From Larkinella humicola (GTDB taxonomy: Bacteria > Bacteroidota > Bacteroidia > Cytophagales > Spirosomataceae), in contig NZ_VTWS01000003.1 in the NCBI RefSeq assembly GCF_008727875.1, positions 682,001 to 746,000 of the forward strand: a stretch of 64,000 bases of DNA. The letters are read 5' to 3'. How positions within the stretch are numbered: position 1 is the stretch's first letter; the number at the start of each line of letters is the position of its first letter. Positions 41,194-49,476 of the stretch are shown here, in pieces. The notes beneath the pieces were generated by a model that was not told the DNA's origin, did not search any database, and was given only the letters and a program-made list of their open reading frames with translations. The position numbers and the translations under genes were made by a program.

Positions 41194-41910
41194 CTACTCC
41201 ACCGGCGAATCGATCACCCGCACGATTTTCCAGATGCCGCGAATGTCTTTCAACGGAACCGTAACACTGCCACCGTTTGGGTTATCAGAATGCAGCGTGA
41301 GCCGCTGCTTGGTCAGTAATTCGTTGTCTTTGATGCGTTTAACGACAAAAAAGTCGCGATAAATCACCGCAAAGATGCCGCCCGACTGGTATTCCCAATT
41401 GTTCGGGTCCACCAGAATCGCCAGCACTTTCGCTCCGTTGGCCAGTTGTGGCGTCATGCTGTTGCCCGAAACCTCGATAACAACCGGGTCCTTGTGATTG
41501 CCCACCAGATGAACCGGAACGCGGTACGTTTCCATCTGTGCCATGCTGATTCCTTCAATGTAGGTCTCGATGAAGCTCGCGTAGAAACGCGTCGGCACAA
41601 AAGGAAGGTCGGTATACCGTACTTCCAGTTCAATAATTTTTCCGTTCTGCTCCGGCTCGTCCAACACGGGTTTCTGCCCCCGCAACAGAAAGTCGGCCCG
41701 TACCTGCGGATATTGCTCCAACAACCGCATGATGGTATCATACGATGGTTTAGCGCGGCCGTTCAGGATGTTATAAAACTTCGATGAGTTCTCACCCAGG
41801 TCTTTGGCAGCCTGGTAGATACTGATTTCCAGCGCGTCAAATACTTGCCGCAACCGCTCCTGAATCGGTTCTAAACCCTCCTCAAAAGATTTTCCGGGTT
41901 CGTTAAACAT
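41194..41910 (-). CDS. XRE HTH regulator with S24 (LexA/UmuD-like) C-terminal domain
   Basis: 238 residues. N-terminal helix-turn-helix (VFDALEISIYQAAKDLGENS ... FYNILNGRAKPSYDTIMRLL) of the XRE type, then an S24 domain with Ser151 in VSGNSMTPQL and Lys191 in DFFVVKRIKD, the Ser/Lys pair of LexA-fold proteins (spacing 40, against 37 in LexA). I do not see an AG or CG cleavage pair about 34 residues before Ser151. I start at 41910; the longer frame from 41979 would include the AT-rich operator region. It is divergent from a Y-family polymerase, as an SOS-like control gene would be. Confidence 0.9.
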   Translation of the reverse strand: MFNEPGKSFEEGLEPIQERLRQVFDALEISIYQAAKDLGENSSKFYNILNGRAKPSYDTIMRLLEQYPQVRADFLLRGQKPVLDEPEQNGKIIELEVRYTDLPFVPTRFYASFIETYIEGISMAQMETYRVPVHLVGNHKDPVVIEVSGNSMTPQLANGAKVLAILVDPNNWEYQSGGIFAVIYRDFFVVKRIKDNELLTKQRLTLHSDNPNGGSVTVPLKDIRGIWKIVRVIDSPVE

Positions 41911-41928
41911 AATATAGTTGTTGACTTT

Positions 41929-41946
41929 TATAATATAAGTATTATA
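41929..41946. promoter_or_regulatory. Predicted operator in the S24 regulator / polymerase intergenic region
   Basis: TATAATA-TAAG-TATTATA, a 7-bp perfect inverted repeat, lies just downstream of a minus-strand -7 box (TAAATTTG, 41956-41963). A second palindrome, ATAATATTAT, is at 42000-42009 before the polymerase gene. Both could bind the S24 regulator. The AT-rich sequence makes chance matches possible. Confidence 0.5.
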
Positions 41947-41955
41947 TATTGTGAT

Positions 41956-41963
41956 CAAATTTA
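41956..41963 (-). promoter_or_regulatory. -7 promoter element of the S24 regulator
   Basis: Minus-strand TAAATTTG is an exact TAnnTTTG match, 46 bases before the ATG at 41910. No good TTG partner at the usual spacing was found. Confidence 0.5.
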
Positions 41964-42028
41964 CTAAATAAAACAACAAATCCGATGAAAACTACCAGAA
42001 TAATATTATACGATAGCTAAAAAACAGG

Positions 42029-43306
42029 ATGAAGCGGCTGGGGGAATACACAAAACCGACGGTTCTGTTCGTCGATATGAACAGTTTTTTTGCCAGTTGC
42101 GAGCAACAGGTGAATTATTACCTGCGCGACCGCCCGATTGCGGTGTGCGTCTATACCGGAAAACAGGGTTGCGTGATTGCGCCCTCCATCGAAGCCAAAC
42201 GACTGGGAATCAAGCTCGGGATGCGGCTGGACGAAGCCGTAAAGATTTGCCCGGACCTGGTTCCGGTTGAAACGAATTCCAAGCGCTACCGCGAATTTCA
42301 CGTTGCCATCATCGACGTGCTCCGCCAGTTTACGCCCGATGTATTGCCGAAAAGCATCGACGAAGCGGTGGTCGACCTCACGCACTGCCAGTTGATGTAC
42401 AAGGATGTGCGGGAAGTTGCCCAGCAGATCAAACGGGATATTCGCGAAAAAGTCGGTGATTACCTGCGCTGCTCCATCGGGATTGCGCCCAATGCGTTTC
42501 TGGCCAAATTAGGCTCTGATCTCCAGAAGCCCGACGGTCTGGTGATGATCACGCCCGAAACCATCGACGACGTTTTACGGAATCTGAAACTGACCGATTT
42601 GCCCGGCATTGGAACCCGAATGGCAAAACGACTCGAAGACAAAGGCATTCTGACGCCCCTGAATCTGCGGTATGCGTCGCCCGAGCGGCTGCGGGCGGTT
42701 TGCCAGAGCGTCATCGGCTGGCACTGGCATTTGCGGCTGAACTTCGGGGGCGAAGTGGATCTGGAAACCAGCGCCTACAAAAGCATGCAGGCCATGCGAA
42801 CCATTTCGACGGCCCAGCGACGATCCGAAGAGCAACTGGATGAATTGCTTCAGTCGCTTTGCCTCACGCTCGAGCGCCGGATGGTGCGCCAGGATGTCTT
42901 TTGCCAGATCGTGACGTTCTATTGTCGGTATCATGACGGCCGAAACTACAGCGACGAAGTCCGGCTGCCCGAACCGAAGCAGGACAGCATGGAACTCTAC
43001 CACCTGATCCGGCAACGCTTCGAGCGGTTTCAGAAACTTAACCAGTGCGAACCGATTTTAAACCGCTCGATCCGGAGCATGAGCGTCAGTGTATTTCGTT
43101 TCATCCCTGCCCAACTGGTTCCCTTCAGCTTATTTGAAGACAGTACCCGCAAAAACACCCTTCGGAAAACGGTTTATGAAGTGAAAGCAAAGTTCGGGAG
43201 CGATAAGCTGATGCGTGCCACCGAACTCCGCGATAACCCGGTATTCCGGGATGTCATCGGTTTTGGATCGATCAAGGACTTGCACGATGACCAAAATCCG
43301 TTTTGA
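42029..43306 (+). CDS. Y-family DNA polymerase (DinB/UmuC-like)
   Basis: 425 residues. Catalytic acidic residues Asp16 in LFVDMNSFFASCEQQ and Asp111/Glu112 in KSIDEAVVDLT fit the Y-family active site. RPIAVCVYTGKQGCVIAPS and KRLGIKLGMRLDEA are in the palm/fingers. The thumb has LPGIGTRMAKRLEDKGI, a helix-hairpin-helix, and the little-finger domain follows (RTISTAQRRSEEQLDELL). The length is close to UmuC. It copies past DNA lesions with low fidelity in the cytosol. No beta-clamp motif was checked in detail. Likely induced with DNA damage through the divergent S24 regulator. Confidence 0.92.
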   Translation: MKRLGEYTKPTVLFVDMNSFFASCEQQVNYYLRDRPIAVCVYTGKQGCVIAPSIEAKRLGIKLGMRLDEAVKICPDLVPVETNSKRYREFHVAIIDVLRQFTPDVLPKSIDEAVVDLTHCQLMYKDVREVAQQIKRDIREKVGDYLRCSIGIAPNAFLAKLGSDLQKPDGLVMITPETIDDVLRNLKLTDLPGIGTRMAKRLEDKGILTPLNLRYASPERLRAVCQSVIGWHWHLRLNFGGEVDLETSAYKSMQAMRTISTAQRRSEEQLDELLQSLCLTLERRMVRQDVFCQIVTFYCRYHDGRNYSDEVRLPEPKQDSMELYHLIRQRFERFQKLNQCEPILNRSIRSMSVSVFRFIPAQLVPFSLFEDSTRKNTLRKTVYEVKAKFGSDKLMRATELRDNPVFRDVIGFGSIKDLHDDQNPF

Positions 43307-43397
43307 ATGACGAAACCGATACATCCAATAGTTTTTTAGCGAAAACGCGTTACTCTTCCTCCTTTTTGAAGTCAAAACAAGGAGCACGAACTTCGCG

Positions 43398-43427
43398 TTG
43401 TGCCACACGGTTTCCTTCGTATCTTTC
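43398..43427 (+). promoter_or_regulatory. Possible promoter of the thioredoxin-family gene
   Basis: TTG (43398-43400), 19 bases, then TATCTTTC (43420-43427), 7 of 8 matching TAnnTTTG, 55 bases before the ATG at 43483. Confidence 0.45.
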
Positions 43428-43482
43428 GTTATCTAATTTGGTACAGCAACCCGGAAGCGGTTTTGCCTAAATCATCAGACTT

Positions 43483-44049
43483 ATGAATAAATTATTCACC
43501 GTTATTGTAACCATGCTGCTTATGGCAGTGACACTGGTTTCGTTTCGGCCCCGCCCGGAAGCCGCCAAAGAAGAGGCCAAAATCAAGTGGCTCACGATTG
43601 AGGAAGCCTTTGCGCTGAATCAGAAAACCCCGAAAAAGGTTTTCATCGACGTCTATACCGATTGGTGCGGCTGGTGCAAGGTTATGGATCGCGAAACCTT
43701 CACCAACCCTTCCGTCGTCGACTACATCAATAAAAACTACTATGCCGTCAAGTTGAACGCCGAACAGAAGGCCGACATCGTGCTGGGAACCGATAAGTTT
43801 GTGTATGTTGCGCAGGGTGGCCGGGGCTATCACCAACTGGCGGCTGCGTTGTTGCGCAACCAGTTAAGCTACCCGACTGTCGTATTTCTGAACGAGAAAT
43901 TCCAGCCAATTCAACCCATCCCCGGATACATAAAAGCCCCGGAATTTCATCAGATCATTACCTTCATCGGGGGAGACCATTACAGCAAAGAGCCCTTCGA
44001 TCAGTTCAAAACGAAGACCTATCAGCAGAAATATTCCGTGAAGATTTAA
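43483..44049 (+). CDS. Thioredoxin-family protein, exported
   Basis: 188 residues with a signal peptide or anchor (MNKLFTVIVTMLLMAVTLVS) and a thioredoxin-like fold. The active-site motif is WCGWC in DVYTDWCGWCKVMDRETF, with the DsbD/thioredoxin-related cis-Pro in SYPTVVFLN. The sequence resembles DUF255/'thioredoxin family' proteins of Bacteroidota. It probably reduces or isomerises disulfides, or handles envelope redox stress. Followed by a strong terminator, so a single-gene unit. Confidence 0.88.
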   Translation: MNKLFTVIVTMLLMAVTLVSFRPRPEAAKEEAKIKWLTIEEAFALNQKTPKKVFIDVYTDWCGWCKVMDRETFTNPSVVDYINKNYYAVKLNAEQKADIVLGTDKFVYVAQGGRGYHQLAAALLRNQLSYPTVVFLNEKFQPIQPIPGYIKAPEFHQIITFIGGDHYSKEPFDQFKTKTYQQKYSVKI

Positions 44050-44067
44050 CGGATTGACCATCCTCCG

Positions 44068-44110
44068 ACGCAAAAGCGACCCCGGTTTTAAAGCGGGGTC
44101 GCTTTTGCGT
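44068..44110 (+). terminator. Intrinsic terminator
   Basis: Perfect 17-bp stem, arms beginning ACGCAAAAGCGACCCCG and its complement, with a 9-base loop. It lies 19 bases after the thioredoxin gene stop. The T run is inside the stem rather than after it. Confidence 0.82.
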
Positions 44111-44224
44111 TCAACCGTACAGAAAATAATTCGTTTACTCCTGAAAAACGAAGAACAATTTCACAGAAATTGAAGTTAGGAAAGCTTGAGCAATTTAAAA
44201 CCGACGCTCGCATCCTGACAATTT

Positions 44225-45016
44225 ATGAAACTTTTCGCCGGCTGTGAACTCCTCTACCAAGTTCCGGCTCCAGCACCTGTTGTGCTTATGTTACGCCCCC
44301 GCTCCGGTGCCGGGCAATGGGTAATTTCCGAAGAATACCAGATCGAACCGAGCATTCCGGTGATCGAATACACCGACCCGTACGGCAATCTGTGTCAGCG
44401 GCTGATGGCCCCGGAGGGCCAGTTTAAGATCCAAATATCGCTGGTGGTCGAAACTGCCGACGAAATTGATACGGCTCCCGGCGCGCCCTTTGTGCCCGTG
44501 CAGGATTTGCCCGACGACACCCTGCAGTTTTTACTGCCCAGCCGCTACTGCCAGTCGGACCGGCTGGGAGCCCTGGCGGCCGAAATTACGGAAACCGCCC
44601 TCCCCGGTTACGACCAGGTTGAAGCGATCCGGAGCTGGATTCAGACCCGCGTGACGTACCAGTATGGCACCAGCGACGCCAGCACGTCGGCCGTTGAAAC
44701 CGCCGAAAAGCGCATTGGCGTCTGCCGGGATTTTGCGCACCTGGGCATTTCGCTCTGCCGCAGCATCAACATTCCGGCCCGCATGGTGGTAGGCTACCTG
44801 CACCTGCTGGAACCGATGGATCTGCACGCCTGGTTCGAAGCGTTCATCGATGGCCGTTGGTATACGTTCGACGCCACCCAGAAAGAACCCCGTGGCAATC
44901 GGATCGTGGTCGCCTATGGCCGGGATGCGGCCGATGTGGCCCTGGCAACACAGTATGGCGCCATGACTTTAGAAGAAATGCGGGTGTGGGTGGAAGAAAA
45001 GAAAACAGACGCATAA
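44225..45016 (+). CDS. Transglutaminase-like family protein
   Basis: 263 residues. A Bact_transglu_N-like beta region (to about 110) precedes a transglutaminase core with Cys167 in KRIGVCRDFAHL, His201 in PMDLHAWFEAF and Asp216 in WYTFDATQKE, the papain-like triad. No signal peptide; probably cytosolic. Bacterial members act as peptidases or amidases more often than as cross-linking enzymes. The function is not resolved. It is 105 bases upstream of mscL on the same strand. Confidence 0.9.
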   Translation: MKLFAGCELLYQVPAPAPVVLMLRPRSGAGQWVISEEYQIEPSIPVIEYTDPYGNLCQRLMAPEGQFKIQISLVVETADEIDTAPGAPFVPVQDLPDDTLQFLLPSRYCQSDRLGALAAEITETALPGYDQVEAIRSWIQTRVTYQYGTSDASTSAVETAEKRIGVCRDFAHLGISLCRSINIPARMVVGYLHLLEPMDLHAWFEAFIDGRWYTFDATQKEPRGNRIVVAYGRDAADVALATQYGAMTLEEMRVWVEEKKTDA

Positions 45017-45121
45017 GTTGCCAGACAGGCGAAATAAGACCGGTTTTCTTTTTTTGTAAATAAATTTGACAAAACGGTTACATTTCATAACTTCCTGCCA
45101 ATCAACTTAACCACTCAATCC

Positions 45122-45445
45122 ATGCTGAAAGAATTCAAAACCTTCATTGCTCAGGGCAACGTACTGGATTTGGCCGTGGGTGTCATTATTGGTGCGGCTT
45201 TCGGAAAAATAACCACCTCTCTGGTTGAAGATATTATCAACCCGATCCTGGGGCTCTTAACGGGCGGTGTCGATTTCAGTAATTTGAAAGTTGTTCTGAA
45301 GGAAGCCGTCGGTGAAACGCCGGAAGTCGCCATTCGGTACGGCAATTTCCTCAACATTGTCATTCAGTTCTTGATCATTGCCTGGGTGGTGTTTCTCATT
45401 GTTAAGGCGGCCAACCGATTTAGGTCGCAGGAAAAGAAAGAGTAA
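45122..45445 (+). CDS. mscL: Large-conductance mechanosensitive channel MscL
   Basis: 107 residues. The N-terminal amphipathic helix [20 protein letters not shown] continues into TM1 ([20 protein letters not shown]) and TM2 ([20 protein letters not shown]), with a short basic C-terminus RFRSQEKKE. It is shorter than the E. coli protein (136), mainly in the periplasmic loop and C-terminal bundle. As a pentamer it opens at high membrane tension to release solutes on osmotic downshock. The Gly/Ala-rich TM1 pore constriction is present. Confidence 0.97.
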   Translation: MLKEFKTFIAQGNVLDLAVGVIIGAAFGKITTSLVEDIINPILGLLTGGVDFSNLKVVLKEAVGETPEVAIRYGNFLNIVIQFLIIAWVVFLIVKAANRFRSQEKKE

Positions 45446-45470
45446 CCTTTCCACTGTACCCACTCCATCG

Positions 45471-45499
45471 ACCCCGCTCCAGAGCGGGGTTTCTTTTTT
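45471..45499 (+). terminator. Intrinsic terminator of mscL
   Basis: ACCCCGCT-ccag-AGCGGGGT stem-loop followed by TTCTTTTTT, 26 bases after the mscL stop. Confidence 0.95.
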
Positions 45500-45547
45500 A
45501 GAAACAAAAAGATTGGTGAAGGGGCGAACAGACTACGGTGAAACCTC

Positions 45548-45555
45548 TATTTTTG
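45548..45555 (+). promoter_or_regulatory. Possible -7 promoter element of the murD-ftsZ cluster
   Basis: TATTTTTG, an exact TAnnTTTG match, 23 bases before the murD ATG and downstream of the mscL terminator. No TTG lies 17-23 bases upstream; the nearest is 32 bases away. Confidence 0.45.
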
Positions 45556-45577
45556 TCTCCGGTTTGCACATAAATCT

Positions 45578-46936
45578 ATGAAAGGTATTAGGGAATTGAT
45601 GGTTGTTTTGGGCGGAGGAGAAAGTGGTGTGGGTGCGGCTTTGCTGGCAAAAGCAAAAGGATACACGGTTTTTTTGTCGGACAAAAGTCTCTTACAGGAA
45701 TCCTATCGTCAGATTCTCCAGCAAGAGGGCATCCCGTTTGAAGAAGGGCAACATACCGAAGAAACTATTTTTCAGGCCGACGAAGTGGTGAAAAGCCCCG
45801 GCATTCCCGAAAAAGCACCCATTATTCAGAAGCTCCGGGAAAAGAAAATCCCGGTTATTTCGGAAATCGAACTGGCTTCGCGCTACACGAAGGCCCAACT
45901 GATCGGCATTACGGGCAGCAACGGAAAAACCACTACGACCCTCCTGACCTATCATCTGCTGAAAACCGCCGGCTTCGACGTCGGTCTGGCGGGGAACATC
46001 GGTGACAGTTTCGCGCAACAGGTTCTCGACCATTCATTTGACTATTACGTTCTGGAACTGAGCAGTTTCCAGTTGGACGATATGATTCAGGCCCGGATGA
46101 ATGTCGCCATCCTGCTCAACATCACGCCCGATCACCTCGACCGCTACGAGTACCAGTTTTCAAAATACGTCGACTCGAAATTCCGTATTTTGCAAAACAT
46201 GACTCCCGATGACACGTTTATCTACTACCAGGAAAGTCCGGTGATCAGCGAGGCCCTGCCCGTTAAAAAACCGGTGCCCCGGCTGTTGCCCGTATCGCTG
46301 GTCGATGCGCCCAAACCAGGGGCGTATCTGAAAGACGGTTTGCTGGTAATCGACAATGGTTCTCAGTCCCTTGAGATTCCACTGGCTGATCTGCCGTTGA
46401 AAGGCCAGCATAACGCGATCAACATGCTGGCGGCAACGCTGGCGGCTCTGGCGGTCGGCGTCAAACCGGACGCACTGCGGGAAGGATTACTGACGTTCCA
46501 AAATGCTGCTCACCGGCTCGAACCGGCGGGCGAAATCAGGGGCGTGCGGTTCATCAACGACTCCAAAGCGACGAACGTCGATTCGGTTTACTACGCGCTG
46601 GAAAGCCTACCAACGCCGGTGGTGTGGATTGCGGGCGGGTTAGACAAAGGAAATGACTACGACCAGCTTGAGCCGTTGGTTCGGGAAAAAGTAAAAGCGT
46701 TAATTTGTCTGGGAAAAGATAACCGGAAACTGGTGAGCTATTTTGCGGCCCGCGTTCCGACTTTGTTCGAGACGCAGGACGTTAACGAAGCCGTTGCCAA
46801 AGGACTGGAGCTGGCCAATCCGGGCGATACGGTTCTGTTATCCCCCGCCTGCGCCAGTTTTGACCTGTTCCGTAATTACGAAGACCGGGGTAATCAGTTT
46901 AAAGAAGCCGTAAAAAGAATTATGAATGATGAGTGA
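45578..46936 (+). CDS. murD: UDP-N-acetylmuramoyl-L-alanine:D-glutamate ligase
   Basis: 452 residues, usual MurD length. The N-terminal Rossmann part has VLGGGESGVGAALLAKAKGY; the ATP-binding loop is LIGITGSNGKTTTTLL; the Mur signature LNITPDHLDRYEYQFSKY follows, with the C-terminal FINDSKATNVDSVYYALESL and the domain containing LSPACASFDLFRNYEDRG. It adds D-glutamate to UDP-MurNAc-L-Ala in the cytosol. First gene of the dcw block here. Its last residues (IMNDE) are encoded at the edge of the low-complexity palindrome 46929-47004. Confidence 0.97.
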   Translation: MKGIRELMVVLGGGESGVGAALLAKAKGYTVFLSDKSLLQESYRQILQQEGIPFEEGQHTEETIFQADEVVKSPGIPEKAPIIQKLREKKIPVISEIELASRYTKAQLIGITGSNGKTTTTLLTYHLLKTAGFDVGLAGNIGDSFAQQVLDHSFDYYVLELSSFQLDDMIQARMNVAILLNITPDHLDRYEYQFSKYVDSKFRILQNMTPDDTFIYYQESPVISEALPVKKPVPRLLPVSLVDAPKPGAYLKDGLLVIDNGSQSLEIPLADLPLKGQHNAINMLAATLAALAVGVKPDALREGLLTFQNAAHRLEPAGEIRGVRFINDSKATNVDSVYYALESLPTPVVWIAGGLDKGNDYDQLEPLVREKVKALICLGKDNRKLVSYFAARVPTLFETQDVNEAVAKGLELANPGDTVLLSPACASFDLFRNYEDRGNQFKEAVKRIMNDE

Positions 46937-47004
46937 AGAGTGAAGAGTTAACGTGTGCGTCAGCCATTTTCACTCTTCACTCTTCACTCTTAACTCTTCA
47001 CTCA
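46929..47004. repeat. Low-complexity palindrome between murD and ftsW (P6)
   Basis: Left side made of GAGTGAAGAGTGAAGAGTTAA words, right side of CACTCTTCACTCTTCACTC words (46971-47004). The centre holds TGCGTCAGCC (46956-46965), the reverse complement of the P5 loop core GGCTGACGCA. The left edge overlaps the murD stop (46934-46936) and the right edge is 3 bases from the ftsW start. Confidence 0.85.
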
Positions 47005-47007
47005 GAT

Positions 47008-48150
47008 ATGACGATCTCTCCAACAGACTGGTTGAAAAGCAACATCAAGGGCGACTACCACATTTGGGGGGTCGTACTTTTTCTATCGATTATGAGCGTT
47101 GCGGTGGTGTATAGTGCCACGGGGACGATGGCCTATCAGAAACTGCAATCAACGGAACATTACCTCTTTAAACACGGCGCGCTGGTGGTGCTGGGGCTGG
47201 CCTGCATGTGGGTGGCTCACCGGTTCAACTACGTCTACTACGCCCGGTTGTCGCGCTTTGGCATGTGGCTGTCCGTTCCCCTGTTGCTGTGGGCTTATTT
47301 CAAAGGGACAAATCTGAACGAAGCTTCACGCTGGATCACCATTCCGTTGATCAACCAGACTTTTCAGCCCTCGGATTTGGCCAAACTGGCGCTGATCTCC
47401 AATCTGGCCGCCATGCTGGCCAAACGGCAGCACATCAAAAAGGAACAGTATGACCCCAGCGTTCTGGTCAACATGATTGGCTGGATCGGGATTATTTGTG
47501 CCTGTATCGTTTTGAGTAACGCATCGACAGCGGCTTTGCTGGCCGCCACCTGCTTTCTGCTGATGTTCATCGGACGCGTACCCAGCAAGTATTTGCTCAT
47601 CATGGTGGTGGTTTGCATGATCATGGGTAGCTTTGCTCTTTTGATCGGGCAGCGGGCTAAAACATCGGGCAGTCGTCTGACCAATTACTGGGAGACCTTC
47701 AACGGAAGGCGACCGCCCGAATTTCAGGTTGAACAATCGTACATCGCGCTGGCACACGGCGGAATTTACGGACAAGGGCCGGGCAACAGCCACCAGCGGA
47801 ATTTCCTGCCCCACTCCTATTCCGACTTTATTTTTGCCATGATCGTGGAAGAATACGGGCTGATCGGCGGCATTGTCATCATTGCGGCCTATCTCTATCT
47901 GCTCTGGCGAGGAATGCGGGCCATTCGAAAGGCCAACCGGGCGTATGGCGGTTTGCTGTCGGCCGGTCTAACGTTCAGCATCGTGATTCAGGCGATGATC
48001 AACATGGCGGTTTCGGTCGGATTGGTTCCCGTGACGGGCCAGCCGTTGCCTTTGCTGAGTATGGGCGGCACATCGCTGCTCTTCACCGGCACGGCCATCG
48101 GCATTATCATCAGTGTGAGCCGGGGAGAAGCCGACGAAAGTAAAATATAA
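47008..48150 (+). CDS. ftsW: Septal peptidoglycan glycosyltransferase FtsW
   Basis: 380 residues from ATG 47008 (MTISPTDWLKSNIKGDYH); the longer frame from 46933 reads through the palindrome. A SEDS-family polytopic protein with about 10 helices: SVAVVYSATGTMAYQ, then the SEDS signature ASRWITIPLINQTFQPSDLA, QSYIALAHGGIYGQGPGNSH, and PVTGQPLPLLSMGGTSLLF in the C-terminal loop/helix. With its partner class B PBP it polymerises glycan from lipid II at the septum. That PBP (ftsI) is not in the window. Confidence 0.96.
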   Translation: MTISPTDWLKSNIKGDYHIWGVVLFLSIMSVAVVYSATGTMAYQKLQSTEHYLFKHGALVVLGLACMWVAHRFNYVYYARLSRFGMWLSVPLLLWAYFKGTNLNEASRWITIPLINQTFQPSDLAKLALISNLAAMLAKRQHIKKEQYDPSVLVNMIGWIGIICACIVLSNASTAALLAATCFLLMFIGRVPSKYLLIMVVVCMIMGSFALLIGQRAKTSGSRLTNYWETFNGRRPPEFQVEQSYIALAHGGIYGQGPGNSHQRNFLPHSYSDFIFAMIVEEYGLIGGIVIIAAYLYLLWRGMRAIRKANRAYGGLLSAGLTFSIVIQAMINMAVSVGLVPVTGQPLPLLSMGGTSLLFTGTAIGIIISVSRGEADESKI

Positions 48151-48215
48151 CGTAAACCAACTGATTACGAACGGTTTTTAACACATTCGTAATTTCAATT
48201 TGGAGTCAACCCACT

Positions 48216-49313
48216 ATGCCAAAACGCATCATCATCAGCGGTGGAGGAACCGGCGGACACATTTATCCGGCGATTGCCATTGCCAATGAGCTGAAAACCA
48301 TCGATCCAACCACCGAAATTTTGTTCGTGGGAGCGGAAGGAAAGATGGAAATGGAAAAAGTGCCACGGGCAGGCTACCGGATCATCGGCTTGCCGGTGGT
48401 CGGGATTAAACGGAAGCTGACGCTGGAGAATCTGGCTTTCCCGTTCAAACTGGGGCGGAGTTTTCTGAAGGCGCAACAGGTCGTCCGCGACTTCGGGCCG
48501 GATGCGGCCGTGGGCGTGGGGGGCTACGCCAGCGGCCCGGTTTTGCTGGCGGCTTCGCTGAAGGGCATTCCGACCCTGATTCAGGAGCAGAATTCATACG
48601 CCGGGTTAACCAACAAGCTATTGTCGCGCGGAGCCAAAACCATTTGCGTGGCTTATCCTGGCATGGAAGCATTTTTTCCCGTTCAAAAAATCAAGCTGAC
48701 CGGCAATCCCGTCCGGACCGACATTATGCAGGCCAAAGGGAAACGACCGGAAGGCCTGTCTTTTTTTAAGCTGGAACCCGATCGCAAAACGTTGCTGATC
48801 ATTGGGGGCAGTCAGGGAGCGCGTACCATCAACGAAAGCATCGAAAAAGACCTTCGGCTGCTGGTCGATTCCGGCCATCAGGTTGTCTGGCAAACCGGGC
48901 CGCTGTTCATCGAACGCGCCCGCAAAGCCATTGCCGATGCCGGGGCCAGCCGGGTCAAAGCGTTTGATTTTATTTACGAGATGGATCTGGCCTACGCAGC
49001 CGCCGACGTGGTGGTGTCGCGGGCGGGAGCCTTGTCGGTTTCCGAGCTTTGCCTGGTCGAAAAACCGGCGATTCTGGTGCCGTTTCCGGCGGCTTCAGAA
49101 GACCACCAGACCAAGAATGCGATGAGTCTGGTGAACCGGCAGGCGGCTTTGCTGGTCAACGACCGTGCAGCCCCCACCGATCTGGTTCCGGCGGCTCTGC
49201 GGCTTTTGGCCGATCCCGGGCAGCAGCAAACACTCAGTCAACAGATTCGCGAACTGGCCCGGCCCAAAGCCGCGCGGGAAATTGCGGAAGAAGTTTTAAA
49301 CTTGATAAAATAG
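48216..49313 (+). CDS. murG: UDP-N-acetylglucosamine:lipid I GlcNAc transferase MurG
   Basis: 365 residues. The GT28 N-terminal motif is IIISGGGTGGHIYPAIAIAN and GVGGYASGPVLLAASLKGIP; the C-terminal half has LLIIGGSQGARTINESI and the UDP-GlcNAc-binding segment YAAADVVVSRAGALSVSELC, with PFPAASEDHQTKNA. It converts lipid I to lipid II on the inner face of the membrane. It lies 65 bases after ftsW. The murG-murC gap holds an unusual palindrome rather than a terminator. Confidence 0.97.
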   Translation: MPKRIIISGGGTGGHIYPAIAIANELKTIDPTTEILFVGAEGKMEMEKVPRAGYRIIGLPVVGIKRKLTLENLAFPFKLGRSFLKAQQVVRDFGPDAAVGVGGYASGPVLLAASLKGIPTLIQEQNSYAGLTNKLLSRGAKTICVAYPGMEAFFPVQKIKLTGNPVRTDIMQAKGKRPEGLSFFKLEPDRKTLLIIGGSQGARTINESIEKDLRLLVDSGHQVVWQTGPLFIERARKAIADAGASRVKAFDFIYEMDLAYAAADVVVSRAGALSVSELCLVEKPAILVPFPAASEDHQTKNAMSLVNRQAALLVNDRAAPTDLVPAALRLLADPGQQQTLSQQIRELARPKAAREIAEEVLNLIK

Positions 49314-49474
49314 ATGGGTAGAAATGGTTTGACTGGTGTAAATGGCTGCATGGTTGAATGGTTAAAAATGGTTGGATGGTTTATTAGACCTGTAACATTT
49401 TTAACCATTTAACCATCGAAACCATTTTTAACCATTCAAACCATCATAGCCATTTAACCATCGTAGACCATTAA
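49314..49474. repeat. Low-complexity ATGGTT/AACCAT palindrome between murG and murC (P8)
   Basis: Left half (49314-49380) repeats words such as AAATGGTT, ATGGTTGAATGGTT and AAAATGGTTGGATGG; right half (49397-49474) repeats AACCATTTAACCATCG and AACCATTCAAACCATC. Arms pair in several registers, with a turn near 49385-49395. It fills the whole intergenic gap. It is by far the longest of the drifting-arm palindromes in the window. Confidence 0.85.
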
Positions 49475-49476
49475 AA

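Noticed and set aside
45061-45068. TAAATTTG as the mscL promoter -7 box
   Set aside because: Exact match, but no TTG 17-23 bases upstream, and a rival TTG-N22-TACATTTC overlaps it, so I could not choose.
49314-49474. CRISPR-like array in the murG-murC gap
   Set aside because: The repeated words are 6-10 bases, inverted, and have no uniform spacers or cas genes nearby.
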